Below, one piece after another: positions 5,409-12,814 of a stretch of DNA of 64,000 nt. The translations under genes and the position numbers were made by a program. This DNA is from a virus. The notes beneath the pieces were generated by a model that was not told the origin of the DNA, did not search any database, and saw only the letters and a list, made by a program, of their open reading frames with translations. The stretch is taken from positions 1 through 64,000 of IMG/VR virus record IMGVR_UViG_3300034122_000625; one strand, 5' to 3'. How positions within the stretch are numbered: the stretch's first letter is position 1; each line of letters opens with the position of its first letter.

Positions 5409-5536
5409 ATGGCCCCCCGGCCCTGCCCAATCGCTGAATGTTGTGGCCAAATCGCCCTGCCTCAGACCCCACGGGGTTCGCCAAGTCCGTTCCGGATGCG
5501 TGTCGGGTACGTCCGTGATTATATACAATCCCCAAC

Positions 5537-5581
5537 CTCTCTATAACTCCACTCTCTATAACTCCACTCTCTATAACTCCC
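5537..5581. repeat. Triple 15-bp tandem repeat
   Basis: CTCTCTATAACTCCA is repeated three times (last base varies). On the minus strand each unit contains GTTATAGAG, the same string as the downstream box of the promoters at 8355 and 62217, but without a recognisable upstream box. It could be a binding decoy, an origin element or a tandem promoter block. Confidence 0.6.
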
Positions 5582-5716
5582 CCCTTTGCGTTGCGGGAGA
5601 CTGTTTTTTGTCTCTGGCAAGTATTTTGCGTCCCAAAATTTGTTAATTCGCCCATAAGTTACGGTCAGTATGAGTTAATCTGTTGATTTGCAGGGGTAAG
5701 ATTTTTACAGAAGCAC

Positions 5717-5747
5717 TTGACTTTTGACGAAAAAAGTTGTAACTTCG
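5717..5747 (+). promoter_or_regulatory. Bacteroidota-type promoter, rightward
   Basis: TTG at 5717-5719, 20 nt, then TAACTTCG at 5740-5747, close to the TTG/TAnnTTTG consensus known for the Bacteroidota primary sigma factor. It would start transcription just before the structured RNA and the rightward arm. Confidence 0.5.
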
Positions 5748-5755
5748 CCATGCTA

Positions 5756-5818
5756 CTGAGCAAGACAGCACCTTAGCTTCGGGGCTTACCTACGGGCCCC
5801 TTTCGCGGTGCTACTCAG
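5756..5818 (+). ncRNA. Structured leader or small RNA, candidate
   Basis: Nested pairings are visible: CTGAG/CTCAG (5756-5760 with 5814-5818), AGCACC/GGTGCT (5767-5772 with 5807-5812) and GGGGC/GCCCC (5781-5785 with 5796-5800). It lies between a promoter and the first rightward gene, with an A8 run near 5871. It may be a leader, an attenuator or a free RNA. No known family is recognised. Confidence 0.35.
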
Positions 5819-5932
5819 ATGGGAGTAGAAGCGATGGTAACTCAGTTGTGAAGTGGGCGTAGTGTACCCAAAAAAAAGCATAGTTACGGGGAAGGGTTAC
5901 TGGGGTAAAGGGAGGGGGTGATGAATCTGTTG

Positions 5933-5940
5933 TATATTTG
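5933..5940 (+). promoter_or_regulatory. TAnnTTTG box (TATATTTG)
   Basis: A perfect match to the Bacteroidota -7 element, 16 nt before the start of 5957-6094. The upstream TTG element is unclear. Confidence 0.4.
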
Positions 5941-5956
5941 CCCATACCTCCTACAG

Positions 5957-6094
5957 ATGATTATCAAGAGCAAGGGTCAGTGGCAGGTGCGGTCGAGGGC
6001 TGGGAAGCTCTTGGGCACCCACGAGAGTCGAGAGAAGGCCTCCCGACAGCTGGCTGCTATAGAGGCATCGAAAGCAAGGAGGGGAGAGAAGTAA
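5957..6094 (+). CDS. Short basic protein, 45 aa
   Basis: It begins MIIKSKGQWQVRSRAGKLLG and continues with a basic helix ending ARRGEK. The pattern (K-x-Q-W-x-V-R-S-x-x-G-K-x-L-G-T-H-x-S) resembles small basic phage proteins seen near capsid or terminase genes. It is the first gene of the rightward arm, one base before the next start. Role unknown. Confidence 0.65.
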   Translation: MIIKSKGQWQVRSRAGKLLGTHESREKASRQLAAIEASKARRGEK

Positions 6095-6095
6095 C

Positions 6096-6293
6096 ATGAA
6101 AGCAGTAAGACAACAGACTGACCCACCAAAGTCAAAGAAGAAGAGGTACAGCGACGATGATTTGATTCTGTTCGCTACAAGGGCACCGCGCAAGCCATCT
6201 GAGTACGGACCTATAATTCGTGGGAAGTTGAATGACAATAAACTGTTGGTGGCTGACTATGAGGCCTACCTGAAGTCAAAGGGCAAGCAATAA
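6096..6293 (+). CDS. Small basic hypothetical protein, 65 aa
   Basis: Lys/Arg-rich N-terminus (PPKSKKKRYSDDDLILFATR) with no membrane segment. Its stop overlaps the next start as TAATG, so it is coupled to 6293-6739. Possibly a small virion or DNA-associated protein, by context only. Confidence 0.6.
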   Translation: MKAVRQQTDPPKSKKKRYSDDDLILFATRAPRKPSEYGPIIRGKLNDNKLLVADYEAYLKSKGKQ

Positions 6294-6739
6294 TGGCTGT
6301 ACTCACAACAACGATTACGGAGGACGTATTCATCAATGGGGCTCAGAGAGGCTCCACGAGTATACTGACGGTTACTGGGGTGAACGAGGTGCTGCACAGG
6401 CTCATCAGTGTACCTCTGAGTGGATTGGGGTATACGACACTCATGACTACAGATACGCTTGGGGGTGGGTCCACGGTTATCCCCGCCAGCTTCAAGTACC
6501 TGAGGGTCACCAACTCCTCTTCAGACGACGTAACAGCCTCCCTGTACCTGAAGGTTCAGACGGCTAATAGCGAGGCTGTCTTTACGTTGGATAACGGTGA
6601 GTCCTTTGTACTGACGAATAAGGATGTGTACGCAGGGACAGGGGTGGACCAAGCCTTCAGTTTTGCCAACCTCAAGTCCATAAAAGCAGGGGCTACAGGG
6701 GCTGCCTGCCTGACAGAAGTATTTTTAGCAACAGCATAA
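6293..6739 (+). CDS. Putative virion protein (decoration-like), 148 aa
   Basis: Thr/Ser/Ala-rich and beta-patterned (VTGVNEVLHRLISVPLSGLG, then YLRVTNSSSDDVTASLYLKV). The pattern of a strand with Y-L-R-V/K-N-x-S-S and a late F-x-L strand is shared with 27350-27751 and 27751-28155, suggesting one family of small jelly-roll-like structural proteins. Assignment as a decoration or minor virion protein is inferred. Confidence 0.5.
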   Translation: MAVLTTTITEDVFINGAQRGSTSILTVTGVNEVLHRLISVPLSGLGYTTLMTTDTLGGGSTVIPASFKYLRVTNSSSDDVTASLYLKVQTANSEAVFTLDNGESFVLTNKDVYAGTGVDQAFSFANLKSIKAGATGAACLTEVFLATA

Positions 6740-6746
6740 CAAACAT

Positions 6747-7835
6747 ATGAGAACGATTAAGAGTTACATGAAAGGTGGTAGAATGTACCAGCAGGGTGGT
6801 GGAGTCACCGGACCATACCAAGAGACGGTAAGAACCATCTCTACTGGCTTCCCATTGGGGAATGATGGTATGATTCAAGCTGTATCCCCAGACAAGATAG
6901 ATGCATACAACATCTCCCTCCCTAAGTCTGGGAGGTTGGATGACTTGCCTCCTGAAGAGCAGCAGATGTTGCGTCAGACACCCTTCGGGAAAAGATATCT
7001 CAGTGGAGATGGCAGCTTGGATAGCCAGTACAATGCTTGGACAAGAATGGTAAATGAAGCGTTAGATAGAGAACCGGCTCAAGCGCTATCTGTCCTTGAC
7101 GAACTCGTAAACTCTGGGGCTGAGAACTTCCAGTTCCTTAGGGACATGGACCCAGATGCTCGGCTTGCAGCAGCAAGACAGCTTATGACGGACAGATACA
7201 TTGGGGACTGGCATGGCGCCATACAGTTCGGTGAGGAGTCACGTCCAACAACTCGTATGTACGACGCAAATAGACCCGTCACCGCTGCTGGGTTTAGGTC
7301 TTTTGGTGAGTTGCCTGTAGTTGTTACAGGACTTGGTGGTGAGACGCTTCCTGAGGGCGCCATACCAAACGCTATTATGGCGTCTGAAAGGATGGGTATA
7401 GACATCACCCAAGACACACCAGAGTCTCGTCAATTCATCTCAGAGTTTATGGCCAGAGAAGGAAGTCAAGACAGAGGGGCCACCTATGAAGGCATAGACA
7501 ATCAGTTCTTCATCAACCAAGCGAAAGAACAGTTTGAGAACAGGATGCAAAATCGGGCCAGTGACGCCAAAGCCAGAGCTATGGAGGAACTGCTCAGAAG
7601 ACAGCAGTCGCGTAATTATGAGAAAGGCGGCAAGCCTAAAAGGCCAACTGGTGTTGACGTAGAGGGTCTTAGGGCTCAAGCTGCTCGCTCAACAGACAAC
7701 GTAAACCCATTCAGAGCTGTACACAGGGGATACAACAATCAGGGCGACAAGATGTACGACGTAAGGTACAGCCCGCTCTTGAATGCGTTGAGAAGCTCTA
7801 TGGGTAAGAACGAGCGATTCAAGGTTCAGATGTAA
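6747..7835 (+). CDS. Putative internal virion protein, 362 aa
   Basis: It opens MRTIKSYMKGGRMYQQGGG, a Gly/Lys/Tyr-rich leader, and has a second similar patch (NYEKGGKPKRPTGVDVEG) near residue 290. The middle is helical, acidic and Gln/Arg-rich. I see no enzyme motif. The KGG-type patches recall minor virion proteins of marine phages, but this is a weak comparison. Confidence 0.5.
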   Translation: MRTIKSYMKGGRMYQQGGGVTGPYQETVRTISTGFPLGNDGMIQAVSPDKIDAYNISLPKSGRLDDLPPEEQQMLRQTPFGKRYLSGDGSLDSQYNAWTRMVNEALDREPAQALSVLDELVNSGAENFQFLRDMDPDARLAAARQLMTDRYIGDWHGAIQFGEESRPTTRMYDANRPVTAAGFRSFGELPVVVTGLGGETLPEGAIPNAIMASERMGIDITQDTPESRQFISEFMAREGSQDRGATYEGIDNQFFINQAKEQFENRMQNRASDAKARAMEELLRRQQSRNYEKGGKPKRPTGVDVEGLRAQAARSTDNVNPFRAVHRGYNNQGDKMYDVRYSPLLNALRSSMGKNERFKVQM

Positions 7836-8336
7836 TTAGTGCCACCCGACGCGGTACTTGCCGCTGAGCTCGTTTTTCGTTGTGGGGCTGTACACTTTCT
7901 GAGAAGTACCCATAAGGTTGGCGGTAGCAAACAGGTAGACCGTTTTTCCATCCGAAAAGCAGAACTTGTTCAAGTTGGCCATTTGGTATGCGAGGAGCTT
8001 GCCTGTGAACTTGTTACGCAACTCGAAATGGTAGATGCCAAGCCCGTCCAACAAGAAGACTCCGTAGAAGGTGCCATCTGACGGTGCAGCCACATGACGC
8101 AATGAGTCCTTAGATGCTTGGATGAAGGCGTCGTCGATACCGCACCGCACAGCTCTCTCTTCAAAAGACTTCCAGTCATATCGACCGTTGTCCACCCACA
8201 CTTCCCATACAAGCGAGTCGTTGTATACGGACGAGTGCCAAGGGTTGTGAGGCAGGTTTACACAGATTTCAAATTTCATCTGAGCTTGAACGTGGGTTGC
8301 TGAGATGAGGGAGACGGCTACAAGGAACTTCTTCAT
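7836..8336 (-). CDS. Secreted or periplasmic moron protein
   Basis: 166 aa with a clear signal peptide: MKKFLVAVSLISATHVQAQ has a lysine n-region, hydrophobic core and A-x-A-like cleavage site. The mature part is beta-rich with cysteines (CVNLPHNPW, AVRCGIDD and NKFCFSDG). It lies on the opposite strand within the rightward arm and has its own phage promoter and leader (8355-8384), the layout of a moron. A host-surface or exclusion role is inferred. Confidence 0.65.
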   Translation of the reverse strand: MKKFLVAVSLISATHVQAQMKFEICVNLPHNPWHSSVYNDSLVWEVWVDNGRYDWKSFEERAVRCGIDDAFIQASKDSLRHVAAPSDGTFYGVFLLDGLGIYHFELRNKFTGKLLAYQMANLNKFCFSDGKTVYLFATANLMGTSQKVYSPTTKNELSGKYRVGWH

Positions 8337-8354
8337 GTGTGTGGTGTTTGACTC

Positions 8355-8384
8355 TATAACGCAGAATTTCGTAAATTATTGTGT
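8355..8384 (-). promoter_or_regulatory. Phage promoter of the moron
   Basis: Minus strand: ACACAATAA, 14 nt, CGTTATAGAGTCAAAC, then a CA-rich leader and ATG. It has the same motif as the accessory island but sits 3.3 kb away, inside the rightward arm. Confidence 0.65.
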
Positions 8385-8419
8385 GTGTATGCTATTTTAG
8401 TCGAAAATTTTTTTCATCC

Positions 8420-8890
8420 ATGAACATAAGCAAGAACTTGACGCTCGCAGAAGTCACTAAGTCTCAGACAGCCAGTAGGTTAGGTATTAGCAATACCCCC
8501 GGTAAGGAGGAACTTGAGAGTCTGAAGCTGGTGGCAGAGAAGGTGTTCCAGCCTGTGCGCGAACACTTCAAGGTCCCCATAGCCGTCACCTCTGGCTACC
8601 GCTCCCCAGCCTTGAACAAGGCCATAGGTGGGGCCAAGCGCTCGGAGCACATGATGGGGAGGGCACTCGACCTCGACGCGGATATCCACGGAGGGGTGAC
8701 CAACAAGCAGATATTTGAGTTCGTAAGGGACAACCTCACCTTCAACCAACTGATTTGGGAGTTCGGTGATGACGACTCCCCGGACTGGGTGCACATCTCC
8801 TACTCCCCCACAGCAAACAGAGGGGAGGTGCTTCGTGCTGAGAAAGTAGGCAATAAGACAGTCTACACCCTGTTCCCCAAGAGGAAGTAG
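8420..8890 (+). CDS. M15-family peptidase, endolysin
   Basis: 156 aa from MNISKNLTLAEV; an upstream in-frame ATG falls next to the minus-strand promoter and is less likely. TSGYRSPALNKAIGGAKRSE, SEHMMGRALDLD (about 75-86, zinc His and Asp) and WVHIS (about 122-126, second His) are the M15 D-Ala-D-Ala carboxypeptidase signature. It should cut peptidoglycan cross-links to lyse the cell. It lacks a signal peptide, so a holin or holin-like protein (candidates at 52421, 14450 and 27117) would be needed. It converges on the next gene with a 28-bp overlap. Confidence 0.85.
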   Translation: MNISKNLTLAEVTKSQTASRLGISNTPGKEELESLKLVAEKVFQPVREHFKVPIAVTSGYRSPALNKAIGGAKRSEHMMGRALDLDADIHGGVTNKQIFEFVRDNLTFNQLIWEFGDDDSPDWVHISYSPTANRGEVLRAEKVGNKTVYTLFPKRK

Positions 8891-9288
8891 AAGCGCTCCA
8901 CAGCCATCACCCCACGCTTGCTGAGGGCGAAACGGACCCTGTACTTGTGCCCACCGTCCTCGCGGAATCTGGCGGCCTCGAAGGTCTTGTAGGTCTCGAA
9001 CCGGTGGAAGTGGTGGTATATGAGGTCCTTCTTTAACAGTGGGTATAGGAGGCGGGCGTACATATTTCTGTCGTTAATACCCGTATCTTTACTCGCATGG
9101 ACACGTGTAAAGAACACCAAGTCATACGCCCACACCATAAAGTCCAGTTGGGCACCGGTGACTTTGTTCTCATCGGCCACCTGTTGCCTTATGCGGCCAT
9201 AATACTTGAGTATGTTCTCTCTCTTGACGTTTATGTCTTTATAGAGGAACTCTCTAAACATATACTCTCTCTTTAACTTAGACTCCAT
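8863..9288 (-). CDS. Winged-helix-like protein, 141 aa
   Basis: I start it at MESKLKREYMFREFLY. The pattern of helices then KKDLIYHHFHRFETYKTFEA, a wing-like strand pair (GHKYRVRFALSKRGVMAVER) and a final helix resembles a winged helix-turn-helix of the MarR or PadR kind. It is divergent from 9287-9613 with overlapping start codons (CATG at 9286-9289). It could regulate the divergent pair. Confidence 0.5.
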   Translation of the reverse strand: MESKLKREYMFREFLYKDINVKRENILKYYGRIRQQVADENKVTGAQLDFMVWAYDLVFFTRVHASKDTGINDRNMYARLLYPLLKKDLIYHHFHRFETYKTFEAARFREDGGHKYRVRFALSKRGVMAVERFYFLLGNRV

Positions 9289-9613
9289 GAATAAGAAGGT
9301 TTTTGAGGAAGCTCTGAAGCGTTCGTTTCTCGCCCAAGCCAAGATGATACTCGAGGCTCTCGATGAGCTCGTGGATGATATGGGGTTGAGGGATGAGGTG
9401 TTTATGGTGAACTGCGTGGCAGTAAACACAGGGGAGGACGATGAAGGGACAAATATAAGTGCCGTGTTCCAGATTCAGGTGGATGAAGCAGAAGATATAG
9501 CTGATATTATGGAGATGGCTATAGGGCACTACAGCCGATATGAGAAACTCCCCAAGAATAAACTATCGGCTACAGGGGCTATATTTGCCTCAAATCCAAT
9601 ATCCTTAAACTAA
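9287..9613 (+). CDS. Hypothetical acidic protein, 108 aa
   Basis: The N-terminus is helical (KKVFEEALKRSFLAQAKMIL) and the rest strongly acidic (EALDELVDDMGLRDEVF, then VDEAEDIADIMEM). Its ATG overlaps the start codon of the minus gene at 9288. It ends TAATG into the next gene. No family recognised. Confidence 0.6.
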   Translation: MNKKVFEEALKRSFLAQAKMILEALDELVDDMGLRDEVFMVNCVAVNTGEDDEGTNISAVFQIQVDEAEDIADIMEMAIGHYSRYEKLPKNKLSATGAIFASNPISLN

Positions 9614-9852
9614 TGGATGGCTTAATTAGAAAGATAGTTATCGGGCGAGACCCGAAGAACGCTATGGCATACCACATAGGTATGGCAGCTGGCGCAAATA
9701 CCGTCAGCACCATTGTATTCGACGATGAGCATATGCACCACACAGCCAAGAGCCGCTACCTCATCTACGTCAGTGAGGCGTCAGGGGTGCAGGTGCTGTG
9801 GAAGACGGTGGACGATATGCCGTGCATCGTGGAGTACGACCTGAACTTCTGA
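9613..9852 (+). CDS. Hypothetical protein, 79 aa
   Basis: Alpha/beta composition with His-rich DDEHMHHTAKSRYLIYVSEA. It is coupled to the preceding gene through a TAATG overlap. A TATATTTG box at 9580-9587, inside the previous gene, may give it an extra promoter. Function unknown. Confidence 0.55.
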   Translation: MDGLIRKIVIGRDPKNAMAYHIGMAAGANTVSTIVFDDEHMHHTAKSRYLIYVSEASGVQVLWKTVDDMPCIVEYDLNF

Positions 9853-9869
9853 GTTACAATCAATTTATT

Positions 9870-10463
9870 ATGAGGACATTTGACAAGTTTATCGTCCGTG
9901 TGCCCAAGCGCATGAACGATGAGATGACGCTGAAGAGTGGTCTGAAGCTGTTTGTGGACACCCGATTCAACGAGTTTGAGCACAGGGTGAATGAGGGAGA
10001 GGTGGTGTCTACGCCGTTTAAGTACGAGACCCCGGTATCTGTAGGGGATACGTTGTACTTTCACCACTTGGTGGTTATTAACGATGGGCAGGCGCTGGAC
10101 GACCATAAGGACCAGTACCTCGTCACCTACCACCCCACCATAGCTGTGAACAATCAGGCGATAGGGTACAAGAGCAAGGAGACAGGACAGTTTCACCCGC
10201 TCAACGGGTGGGCGATACTGTCAGAGGCTGAGGTTAAGGAGGAGCCGGTATCCACGATAATAGAGGTGGTGAAGCTCACAGAGGAGCCAGTAAGGAAGGG
10301 GGTTGTGGCTTTCGATAGCGATGAGACGGTAGCCTTGGGGCTGAAGGTGGGGGATGTGGTGGGGATACGAAAGAACCACGACTACAGGTTTAAGATTGAC
10401 GGGGAGGAGTTTTACCGCACGCGAGTAGAGGACCTGCTGTATGTCGAAGAAGAAGCCATTTGA
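9870..10463 (+). CDS. GroES-like co-chaperonin, putative
   Basis: 197 aa from MRTFDKFIVRVPKRM. FDKFIVRVPKR at the N-terminus, GEVVSTP and VSVGDTLYF recall the GroES barrel (D-R-V-x-V, G-x-V, V-G-D-x-V-x-F). A second half has VAFDSDETVALGLKVGDVVG and FKIDGEEFYRTRVEDLLYVE, close to the GroES end (IDGEEYLLMREDDVLAV). The extra length and duplication fit divergent phage co-chaperonins such as T4 gp31, which let the host GroEL fold capsid protein. The mobile loop is not obvious. Confidence 0.55.
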   Translation: MRTFDKFIVRVPKRMNDEMTLKSGLKLFVDTRFNEFEHRVNEGEVVSTPFKYETPVSVGDTLYFHHLVVINDGQALDDHKDQYLVTYHPTIAVNNQAIGYKSKETGQFHPLNGWAILSEAEVKEEPVSTIIEVVKLTEEPVRKGVVAFDSDETVALGLKVGDVVGIRKNHDYRFKIDGEEFYRTRVEDLLYVEEEAI

Positions 10464-10737
10464 CAGCCTCGACGCGATAACACGGCTGATGGATAGTATG
10501 GCGGACGCCATAGACAACATGATTGAGGAGGTCCGTAAGCCAGTGGACTCGGAGGTGACGGGTAGCGCCAGAAAGGCTGAGTTGCAGTCCGTAAAGCAGA
10601 CAGCCTTGGACTGTCAAGAGATGATTAAACGGTATCAAGAGTTGGCGGAGATGAAGAGAGAGCTATCTTCGTCCCACGGAATACTTAGCGAGCAGAAGGA
10701 GTACCAGCCGGGGTTCGCAGAAAGGTTTAGCAAATGA
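10441..10737 (+). CDS. Hypothetical helical protein, 98 aa
   Basis: Mostly helix with heptads (DSLDAITRLMDSMADAIDNM, then KRYQELAEMKRELSSS). It overlaps the GroES-like gene by 23 nt and the next gene by ATGA. The position and coiled-coil content suggest a small partner or accessory protein. Not recognised. Confidence 0.55.
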   Translation: MSKKKPFDSLDAITRLMDSMADAIDNMIEEVRKPVDSEVTGSARKAELQSVKQTALDCQEMIKRYQELAEMKRELSSSHGILSEQKEYQPGFAERFSK

Positions 10738-11672
10738 AGAAAGTTTTATTTCACTCTAACCAACTTGGTGTAAGGGGCACTGAGGTAGCTATGTTTGACC
10801 ACGCTGAGGCAAACGAATCTGTATTAGGGAATAAATCTTACATAGCCTCAAGGATTGACTCAGACCTGTTCTGCTTAAAAAAGTTTGAAGACAGGTTTGA
10901 GGTGTTCCTCTACAAAAACTTGACTGAATTAGAGGATTTTTGTCATACAAAAGGCATAGGTTTCATCTATTTGTGCCGTTCAGGCGAAACCGACTTTGTG
11001 TTAGGTGGCGTTAAAAACCTTGTGTACTCTGTTTTTAATGTTAATGAGCCGCATGGAGATAGGTATATGTACATATCTAAATGGCTGGCCGAACAGAACG
11101 GTGTTCCAGATGACTACATACCGTATATAGTTAATTTGCCGTATGTAGACGGGAATCTCAGACAAGAACTTGGTATACCCCCTGATGCCATTGTATTTGG
11201 TAGGCACGGAGGCGAAACTGAATTTAACATACCGTTTGTTCACTACGCGGTATACAAGTTCGCTGTAGAAAATCCTGATACTTACTTCTTGTTTATGAAT
11301 ACCAGTAGGTTTTGTCCCAGCCTTCCTAATGTAATACATCTGAGCGCTTCATATGACTTAAGCAGAAAAGTTAAGTTCATTAACACTTGCAATGCCATGA
11401 TTCATGCAAGAGCAATGGGCGAGTCTTTTGGATTGGCCGTTAGCGAGTTTTTGTTTTTTGATAAGCCAGTTATATCTTGGACCGGTGGTAATGACCAGAA
11501 TCATAGGGTTATGCTTGAGCATACCGGATTGATGTACTCAGACGTAGATGACTTCTTTAGATTGATTTCAAATATGTCGTTTGATTATAAACCGGGAACA
11601 TTCAAGAGTATAGTAGATGAATTTAGCCCTGAGCTTGTTATGAATAGGTTTAATGAAAAATACTTGAGTTGA
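10734..11672 (+). CDS. GT-B glycosyltransferase, family 4-like
   Basis: 312 aa. It opens MKKVLFHSNQLGVRGTEVAM, a Rossmann strand and glycine loop with a GTE motif. The second half contains IHARAMGESFGLAVSEFLFF and DKPVISW, the E-x7-E donor-site region of GT4 enzymes. It should transfer a sugar from a nucleotide donor. It is the first of four clustered glycosyltransferases. Targets may be phage DNA, virion proteins or host glycans. Confidence 0.75.
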   Translation: MKKVLFHSNQLGVRGTEVAMFDHAEANESVLGNKSYIASRIDSDLFCLKKFEDRFEVFLYKNLTELEDFCHTKGIGFIYLCRSGETDFVLGGVKNLVYSVFNVNEPHGDRYMYISKWLAEQNGVPDDYIPYIVNLPYVDGNLRQELGIPPDAIVFGRHGGETEFNIPFVHYAVYKFAVENPDTYFLFMNTSRFCPSLPNVIHLSASYDLSRKVKFINTCNAMIHARAMGESFGLAVSEFLFFDKPVISWTGGNDQNHRVMLEHTGLMYSDVDDFFRLISNMSFDYKPGTFKSIVDEFSPELVMNRFNEKYLS

Positions 11673-12814
11673 TGAAAAAGACGGTATGCCTTAACATGAT
11701 TGTCAAGGACGAGGAGGACTCTATCGAGAGATGTATCGATAGCGTTGCCCCGTATATTGACAGTTGGGTCATTGTAGACACTGGGTCGAAGGACAAGACC
11801 ATAGAGAAGATTCACGAGGTGATGGGGAAGCACGGTATCCCCGGAACGCTTTATGAGCGCCCTTGGGTGAATTTCGCTCACAACCGCACCGAGGCCCTTA
11901 ACTTGGCTAAGGATGTATGCGACTACCGCTTTATGATGGACGCCGACGACTACCTCGTGGTAGACGAAGGGAAGAACCCATTTAGTGTACTGGATAGTGA
12001 CGCCGGGTACAGCATTAAGTTGAAGTTCGCCGACATAGAGTATTACCGCTTCTTCTTGTTTAAGTCTGACTTGGACTGGAGATTTGAGGGTGTTCTCCAT
12101 GAGTATCCCGCACTTCCAGACAATACCCCCAAATCTGGTGGCAATCTCAATGATTGTCACATCATGGCAAACATCTCACCTCTAAAGAGGGCTAAGTCGG
12201 TTAAGGAGAAGTACGCTAAAGACGCAAAGATTCTTGAGAAGGCGCTCAAAGATGAGCCGGGAAATCCAAGATACCAGTTCTATCTGGCTCAGTCTTATAG
12301 GGACTCAAGCCAAACAAACAAGGCTATAGAGGCATACAAGAAGCGTGCGGCTATGGGTGGGTGGGACGAGGAGGTGTACATCTCGTTGTACCACGTGGCT
12401 CTACTCATGGACCAAGTGGGTAGAAAGGAGGAGGATGTGTTTTATGCGTACTCCAGAGCGTGGGAATTCCGCCCGCACAGACTCGAGGCTGTCTACTACC
12501 TCATGCGGTACTTGAGGATGAACAAGCGATATGTTTTGGCTTTCACGTATGGGAACATGGCGGCGCAGAATGCCAGAGAGGGAGATGTACTTTTTGTGAA
12601 TGTGCCCATCAAGAAGTGGCTGTTTGTAGATGAGTATTGTATGTCGGCATACTATGTTGGTCAGTACCAGCTGGCATATGACAATGCGAAGACGTTTATG
12701 GAGTCAGAGCACTTCAAAGAGGTTCCAGCAGAGGAGCAGGAGCGCTTAAGGAATAACTTCGCCTTCTACGAAGAGGCTATAAATAAGAATAAAAATGAGC
12801 AAAAAGATAATTGA
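11672..12814 (+). CDS. GT2 glycosyltransferase with TPR-like tail
   Basis: About 380 aa. The ATG at 11672 overlaps the preceding TGA. TVCLNMIVKDEEDSIERCID, WVIVDTGSKDKT and the MMDADDYL metal-binding D-x-D (about residue 90) are GT-A family 2 features. The C-terminal half from about residue 190 is helical TPR-like repeat (NPRYQFYLAQSYRDSSQTNK and LEAVYYLMRYLRMNKRYVLA). This architecture is known in phage and bacterial GT2-TPR proteins. Confidence 0.85.
   Translation: MKKTVCLNMIVKDEEDSIERCIDSVAPYIDSWVIVDTGSKDKTIEKIHEVMGKHGIPGTLYERPWVNFAHNRTEALNLAKDVCDYRFMMDADDYLVVDEGKNPFSVLDSDAGYSIKLKFADIEYYRFFLFKSDLDWRFEGVLHEYPALPDNTPKSGGNLNDCHIMANISPLKRAKSVKEKYAKDAKILEKALKDEPGNPRYQFYLAQSYRDSSQTNKAIEAYKKRAAMGGWDEEVYISLYHVALLMDQVGRKEEDVFYAYSRAWEFRPHRLEAVYYLMRYLRMNKRYVLAFTYGNMAAQNAREGDVLFVNVPIKKWLFVDEYCMSAYYVGQYQLAYDNAKTFMESEHFKEVPAEEQERLRNNFAFYEEAINKNKNEQKDN

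Larger units (their letters stand above)
5083..5956. other. Divergent control region, no convincing gene
   Basis: About 870 bp between the leftward and rightward arms. It contains GC-rich CGCGCG-TAA-CGCGCG near 5150, a GTATTGCAATAC palindrome at 5237-5248, three TTCGCA/TGCGAA inverted repeats (5289-5408), a triple 15-bp repeat (5537-5581), a Bacteroidota-type promoter (5717) and a structured RNA candidate (5756). It could be the master switch, the replication origin or both. The long plus frame through it has an odd Cys/Trp/His composition and spans the palindromes, so I do not call it. Confidence 0.7.

Noticed and set aside
5113-5646. Long plus-strand frame across the control region
   Set aside because: Composition (many Trp, Cys, His, Pro), no start signal, and it runs through the palindromes and tandem repeat. 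I treat it as chance.
5326-5655. Minus frame with SGVIESGVIES repeats
   Set aside because: The repeat simply translates the triple 15-bp DNA repeat; no start context.
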